From Spirogloea muscicola (Eukaryota > Streptophyta > Zygnematophyceae > Spirogloeales > Spirogloeaceae), in assembly GCA_009602725.1 (NCBI GenBank), contig WELB01000108.1, positions 137,390-150,248 of the forward strand: a stretch of DNA of 12,859 bases. The letters are read 5' to 3'. Shown in pieces: positions 8,601 to 12,859 of the stretch. Made by a program: the position numbers and the translations under genes. The notes beneath the pieces are model-generated. The model did no database searches. It saw only the letters and a program-made list of their open reading frames with translations, and was not told the origin of the DNA. Positions within the stretch are counted from its first letter, which is position 1. Each line of letters starts with the position of its first letter.

Positions 8601-11600
8601 CTTACCTGCGGTCCGGGGCACCTTTAAGTTGGCGGAACATTTGAAGGATGAGCTTGCAGTGGTGCTTGTTCACAGAGTCCGCCAACTGGCTGACCCTGAA
8701 GTCTTCCAGCTCTTTACCCAAGAGAGCGGCTCCCCGGGGGCTTCGGGCTCCTAGATGCTGGCAACACACCAAAATAGCCTGCAAGTCCTGCTCATTGCAG
8801 ATAAAACAGCAGATCAATGGCAGGACAGCAGACCAATGCCACCTTATTCACGCTGATATGTCGCACTAGTATGCTAATATTCACAAAGTGCAACGCAAGG
8901 CATTCCAGGTTGTTGAGAAGGACGAATGATGAGCTTAAGTTAGCTATTCTTTTGAAACTCAAACCACACACTCAGTGTAGTTGCAATGGTTAGGCAAAGT
9001 AGCATGACAAATGCACAGCATTAAACTATGTAGCTCCAGAGCTGCACCCTGCATATGCAGCATCATCTACCTGAAGTCTGTAGGTAACTGCAGACAACGA
9101 GGTGTCTACATTGAACAGTAGCTTGTGCACAGCAGCCACAATCGTGTTGATTGGATCAGTGGGGTCATCAGCAAGGAGTGGGTCCAAGCCATCCACGTCC
9201 AGATGTTCTACAAGCACCCACAGCAACCGAACTCTCATGTGGTTTGTAACAACCTGGCATGGAAATAGAGTATGTCAGGCCAGCTTGAGAAACGCACTTA
9301 TACCCGCATGATCATTACACGAAACTGCATGTGAGAGAGCAGTGACCAAATGTTAAAGCTTGCTAATGCTAACAGAAGACTGGCTCACCTCTTTCAGGTC
9401 TCCAAGAAGCTGTCTTTGCAGGCCCTGCAGGCGCTGCACGGCAAGTACCTCTGCTGGTGAAGCACCTGTGCTAACACTTTTCTTGCCTTTGCTAACCCCA
9501 TACAGGTGGCACAGTCTGAGCAACAGCCTGAGGTAGCAGTCCATGGCATACGTCCTTCCCTGGCATTCCCACCTCACACATCTTCGACAGACTTCTACAA
9601 GCTGCATGCCAGGCCATCATCAATCGCTTTCTCAATGTATGGAAGCTTATCAATGTCAAGCAGCAACTACGCGCTTGCTGTGTATGCTTGGTCAAGTTGC
9701 TCGCAGTCATGGCAGAGCAATAGCATCACAGAATAGAACATGTCAATCGACAGTTTAAGGCATTGATATTATGCAGAAAGCTGCTACCCAGCTCTACTCA
9801 CTGAAACTTCCGCATTTAAGCAGGAGCACAACAAAGAAGGACATTGGATTGCACAACCAAGTTGCTGAGAGATGTGATCAAGCACTGCTTGAATTTCACC
9901 TCTAAGGCAGACTGTGTCCATGCCAAGGGGTCGTGGCTGCTCTCGAAAGCAAAGGGCCCCCTCAAACGGGAGCCTGCTTTATGCTTGCGGAGCCGCGGAA
10001 GTGGTTGTGAAAGCTGCCAAGATTCAACAAGGAAGAGCAATCACGTCAGCGGCAAGATCAGAGAAGGCCAGAACCTGCCTTCAGTGGCAAGATCAGAGAA
10101 GGTAAAACCTGCTGAATTCTCATTCTTGGCCTGCAATCAGTTACTGAGGACATGCCACAAGCGCTGACCTGGAAGCAGCTCTCCACCAAGCAAGCAACTA
10201 GCTCCTCACGGAAGAGACTGGAGCTATGGACACTCTCCAGGTCAGCCCTTGTGTGTACATCCTCAAAAAGGGATGAGATGTCTGTGCCCTGTGCGCATAG
10301 GCAGAATTTCTGCATCTTAGAAACTCCTGCAAGCACCAACCCACATGCAGCCAGCCAAGCTTGTGGTCGCAAAATGTTATAACGTACAGCCGCTGAGAAA
10401 GTTGGAAGTGTCATCTGAATGCTAGCCCCTCCAGTAGACTAGATTCCTGCCTTTGCATCTCAGATTGGCAAACGAAGGACAGCTTACAGGAATGGCCCTC
10501 TGGCCCCTCCGTACACTCTCCTTGACAAACAGATCGAGCGATAGAGCCGTGCGGCAGATGCAAGCCAAAGCATGCATGCGATCAGCCTCTACTCGCAGGT
10601 TCCGCACCATCACCAGTAGCCTTTTGAAAAGTGCAACCTGTCAGAACAAGCAGGAACACCTTCAGGCAGGGAGAAAACGGTGGCCCACAAGGGCAGCATC
10701 CAGCCTCAGCAAGACAGAAAGAGGCCCACTGTTTTGCTACATCGCCTTGGGCACTGCAATGTGTGATGACCTGCATGTGCAGGTCAAGTAGCTGCAGGCT
10801 AGCCACAACTGTCTTCACAATGGCCTCTCTGCCTGCAGCGTACTCCTGCCTGGCCTCAGAGGACAGTAACATCTCTCAGCACATCTTCACAGCTGACAGC
10901 TGTGAAGAACGATTGAGTAATGAGCTCCATCAAGAGACAAAGACTAGACACTTGCAAGAAGCTGCACCAATCATTGAAGTCTTAGGACATAGACAGAGTG
11001 CAACACTTGAAGCCACCACAGTGTTGTTATATCACGCAAGACACATCAATGCAAGAGGTAAGAAGCTGACCGATCCCATAGGGTGAGAAAGGCTGTGATC
11101 GGAGCCGACGCCCACTCTGGTTTTCCACCAGGCACTGCCGCCAGTGAGAGGAGGTTGCTACCCGCCTCAAAGACGAGTGCCGGCTCCAGCGAGGTCAGGA
11201 AGGGCATTAGATGGCCGACGACATCCGATACGCCGAGTGTGCGTTCAGCGCTCAGAAAGTCTCCGCCCTCCTCGAAGCCACGTGGACCTTCACGGCCAGT
11301 GAGCGCCTGCCCACAAGACAAAAGCAAAGGCCACATTAGGCACACCCAGGCGACAAAGGCGACGGCTTTGGCAAGCTCACCTTCAAAAGGCGAGCTTCCT
11401 TTGGAAAGCTGGCGGGGGTGCTTCTGCTTGAGGCTCTTCGAAAGTAAGCTCAGCAAAAGGGGGCGAGAGCCAGCCCAAGAAGGATTGACGGGGTGCGGAG
11501 GGGCCGGGGAGTGCTGAACGCCTCTGGCTGAGAGTACTTGGCTTGGTTCTGTAGTGAACCTGCAGTTCGTCGGCCACCCCAGTTGCGACAATCCTCGCCG

Positions 11601-12375
11601 CGTACGCCAGAGGGTACATGGTGGGCAGCGCGCAGTTGAGAGGGAGGACCGCAGCTCGAGCCATGAGGAGGTCCCGCTTCTCCCAGACGAAGCGGCAGGC
11701 GGCGAGCACCCACTGGAGGCGCTTGGCCAGCGACGCGCTGCCCGGGACGAGCTTGTCACCGGCGAGCTGGCCCAGGCGGCCGTGCTGGAGCTCGGCGAAC
11801 AGGCGGCCGAGCGCCTCGAAGGCGGCCGTGGAGACGATGTCGGAGACGTCCAGCGTCGACTGCGCCAGCAGCGTCCACCAGGCCGCCACCTTGGCGGCCA
11901 GCGCGGGCGACGCGGCGGCGGCGGCGGCGACGTCGTCCCGCGCCAGCATGCAGCCCAGGGCCTCAATCGTGGCGTGGCGCACGTTGGGGCTGTCGTGCAG
12001 GACGTTGTCGGAGACGCGCTTGGAGTTGTCGGCCACGAACCTGGCGACGCGCCAGGAGGGCAGCGAGGCCAGGAAGGACGACGCCGTGGCGGCGGTGTCG
12101 GCGTCGGCGCTGCCAAGGTCGGCAGCCAGGCCGCGGCAGGCGGCCTCCCACTGGTCTGCCGTCAGGCGCGTGGTGCGCGCGACGTCGTAGGCGAGCTTCT
12201 TGGCCACGGCGGAGGCGCCGCCGGCGCCGATGACGCCGTGGCAGACGGCGTGCGCGAGGAAGGAGACGTCGCGGCCGCCGGCGGCGAGCTGCAGGGCCAC
12301 CAGCAGCGCCTGCACCTGCTTCCCGGGCTCGTTGGCGCCCACGTCAGCCCGCACCGTCGCCTGCAGCTGCTCCAT
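5677..12375 (-). CDS. TPLATE: TPLATE, large subunit of the TSET/TPLATE endocytic adaptor complex (15 exons)
   Basis: The minus-strand exons are 12375-11560, 11306-11071, 10849-10771, 10637-10488, 10288-10169, 10013-9900, 9601-9389, 9253-9071, 8787-8606, 8453-8159, 7855-7733, 7306-7064, 6872-6666, 6316-6142 and 5942-5677. Every join keeps frame, giving 1133 aa (Arabidopsis TPLATE is about 1,170). The protein is the beta-adaptin-like core subunit of a plasma-membrane adaptor for clathrin-mediated endocytosis. Residues 1 to about 600 are an alpha-solenoid trunk with signatures such as VSDVVGHLMPFL, GGKPEWAS, LTLWDRQEY, SDRMHALACICRTAL-like and SLFREELVA. The appendage follows, with GDYPFSHHKL (707-716), LSGSSDPVYVEA, INFMDGRPQAIRQ, FERCALCVQLLYYP and PLTELLLPHQ. 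The C-terminus has DWLDDLTEGEV and a charged Glu/Ala/Gln-rich helical tail. The ATG at 12375 has a good context (GCGCCATGG) and matches the family N-terminus. Introns 10 and 13 start with GC instead of GT. No frameshift or internal stop was found. Confidence 0.95.
6317..6665 (-). other. TPLATE intron 13, GC-AG type
   Basis: Exon 13 ends TTCCAG and the intron begins GCAAGT, the classical GC donor consensus. It ends GGTCAG before CTATGCTACGC. The join gives AGFQ/LCYAANTW, which follows the plant family pattern AGFQLCYAAKTW. The nearest GT (4 nt further in) would break the frame. Confidence 0.85.
7856..8158 (-). other. TPLATE intron 10, probable GC-AG type
   Basis: Exon 10 would end CTCAAG with intron start GCAGGC and intron end CTTTCAG before TTGCTTAAC. 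The join reads RVTLLLK/LLNITDF, aligning without a gap to the family (RVTLHLK IINLTEL). No GT donor gives a gap-free in-frame product. A poor one, CCTTT/GTTGAG, would insert 23 residues. Confidence 0.7.
10047..10116. repeat. Two-copy 35-bp tandem repeat in TPLATE intron 5
   Basis: Units start at 10047 and 10082. Both contain GGCAAGATCAGAGAAGG followed by an AACCTGC word. Only a few bases differ. The pair lies wholly inside the 155-bp intron 5 (10168-10014). Confidence 0.8.
10767..10786. repeat. Palindrome across the exon 3 donor of TPLATE
   Basis: TGACCTGCA and TGCAGGTCA form 9-bp arms around a 2-nt centre. The 5' splice site of intron 3 (GT at 10770-10769) lies inside the arm, so a hairpin in the pre-mRNA would cover it. 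Confidence 0.75.
10884..10908. repeat. Near-perfect 25-nt palindrome in TPLATE intron 2
   Basis: Arms TCTTCACAGCTG and CAGCTGTGAAGA (12 bp, perfect) flank one central base. The structure sits 33 nt upstream of the intron 2 acceptor (10851-10850), the zone where a branch point is expected. Confidence 0.8.
11462..11512 (-). repeat. Degenerate hairpin-family repeat in TPLATE intron 1
   Basis: GCGAGAGC CAGCCCAAGAAG, then GGTGCGGAGGGGCCGGGGAG and TGCT match the order seen at 4341-4410 and 3020-3095. The left GGCTG arm is lost. The fragment lies inside the 253-bp first intron (11559-11307). Confidence 0.6.
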
Positions 12376-12634
12376 GGCGGCGCCGCCACCGCCTCCCCGG
12401 GCGCGGGCCACGGCCTGGCGAGCGGGCGCCGGCTACTTCCTTGGCCCCTGGGACTCTACTGAAGCCCCTTTCTCGTCTCTGGGCTGGCCCGTCACAGCCA
12501 TCGCACTCCACCGGAAGAAAACAAACTGCGCCTCCGCTTTGACTGGTGGCTGTGAGAGGCCAGCCCAAAGAAACAAGACGACGACGCTTCCAAGAGAGGG
12601 CAGTGGCTCTGAGAGGCCAGCCCAGAAAAAGAAA
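12376..12634 (-). promoter_or_regulatory. TPLATE 5' flank carrying three hairpin repeats
   Basis: This is the sequence directly upstream of the TPLATE start and must hold its 5' UTR and probably the core promoter (inferred from position). From about 12440 it consists of repeat copies: GGCTG-8 nt-CAGCC at 12482-12499 (plus orientation), 12548-12565 (minus orientation) and a one-mismatch copy at 12605-12622. The first begins only about 105 bp upstream of the start codon. No TATA-like box was recognised. Confidence 0.5.
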
Positions 12635-12859
12635 GAAAGCGGCTGCTGATATGAAAGAATCGGCTGTGAAATGCCAGCCAGATGCATACAGGTGTTCATG
12701 ACGGAGCCAAAGGCTAGGCAGACAGGGCGCCCTCAATACCCCCGTGTCAGCAGTAGGAAGTCAGATGAGCTGAGGGGAGGAAGAGCAACCCCGCTGCGCA
12801 AGCCAGAGGCTGCTGCAAGGGCGCGACCAGCGCGGCGGTGCAAAGCAAGCGCTTGGGAG
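12635..12859 (-). repeat. Dispersed repeat, right copy of the 165-bp inverted pair
   Basis: Positions 12635-12799 are the reverse complement of 226-390 at about 96% identity. They carry the hairpin at 12662-12679. Beyond 12800 the minus strand continues into CAGCCTCTGGCT and CGCTGGTCGCGCCCTT words that match the 3790-3893 module. The element therefore continues to the window edge. Confidence 0.85.

Noticed and set aside
12375-12411. Longer TPLATE start at 12411
   Set aside because: The upstream codon is GTG, not ATG; the ATG at 12375 has a good context and matches the family N-terminus.
11554-12462. 302-aa plus-strand open frame
   Set aside because: It is antisense to TPLATE exon 1 and exists because the very GC-rich coding strand contains few stop triplets on either strand.

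Overview
The window is nuclear DNA of a eukaryote, most likely a green alga (Viridiplantae; chlorophyte or streptophyte cannot be decided here). The evidence is two intron-rich genes whose spliced proteins follow land-plant homologues closely, short spliceosomal introns (about 130-430 bp), and very GC-rich, alanine-rich first exons. No prokaryotic gene organisation is visible. All exon joins were worked out by hand from splice signals, reading frame and remembered family sequence. No search or transcript was available.

Layout from left to right: a run of 122 T (1-122); a repeat zone (about 186-553); a 3' flank without recognisable coding (554-1002); a five-exon NECAP gene on the minus strand (2797 down to 1003); its 5' flank; a dense patchwork of diverged, shuffled repeats (about 3020-4740); a featureless intergenic stretch (4741-5676); a fifteen-exon TPLATE gene on the minus strand (12375 down to 5677); and a second repeat zone (about 12440-12859). 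That zone contains an inverted copy of the 226-390 repeat, about 96% identical.

Both genes belong to clathrin-mediated endocytosis. TPLATE is the large beta-adaptin-like subunit of the TSET/TPLATE adaptor complex. NECAP is an accessory protein that binds and regulates AP-2. They are neighbours, in the same orientation and 2.9 kb apart, with an old repeat nest between them. The spliced models are 304 aa (NECAP) and 1133 aa (TPLATE), both close to usual family length with conserved ends, so both look intact.

The most unusual signals are: the pairing of two endocytic adaptor genes; a family of short hairpins with a fixed geometry (GGCTG, 8 nt, CAGCC) spread through the repeats, the TPLATE 5' flank and, degenerate, TPLATE intron 1; two GC-AG introns in TPLATE; a 79-nt TPLATE exon flanked by two strong palindromes; and 165-bp inverted repeats enclosing both genes. 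I found no CRISPR array, tRNA, rRNA or recognisable transposase.
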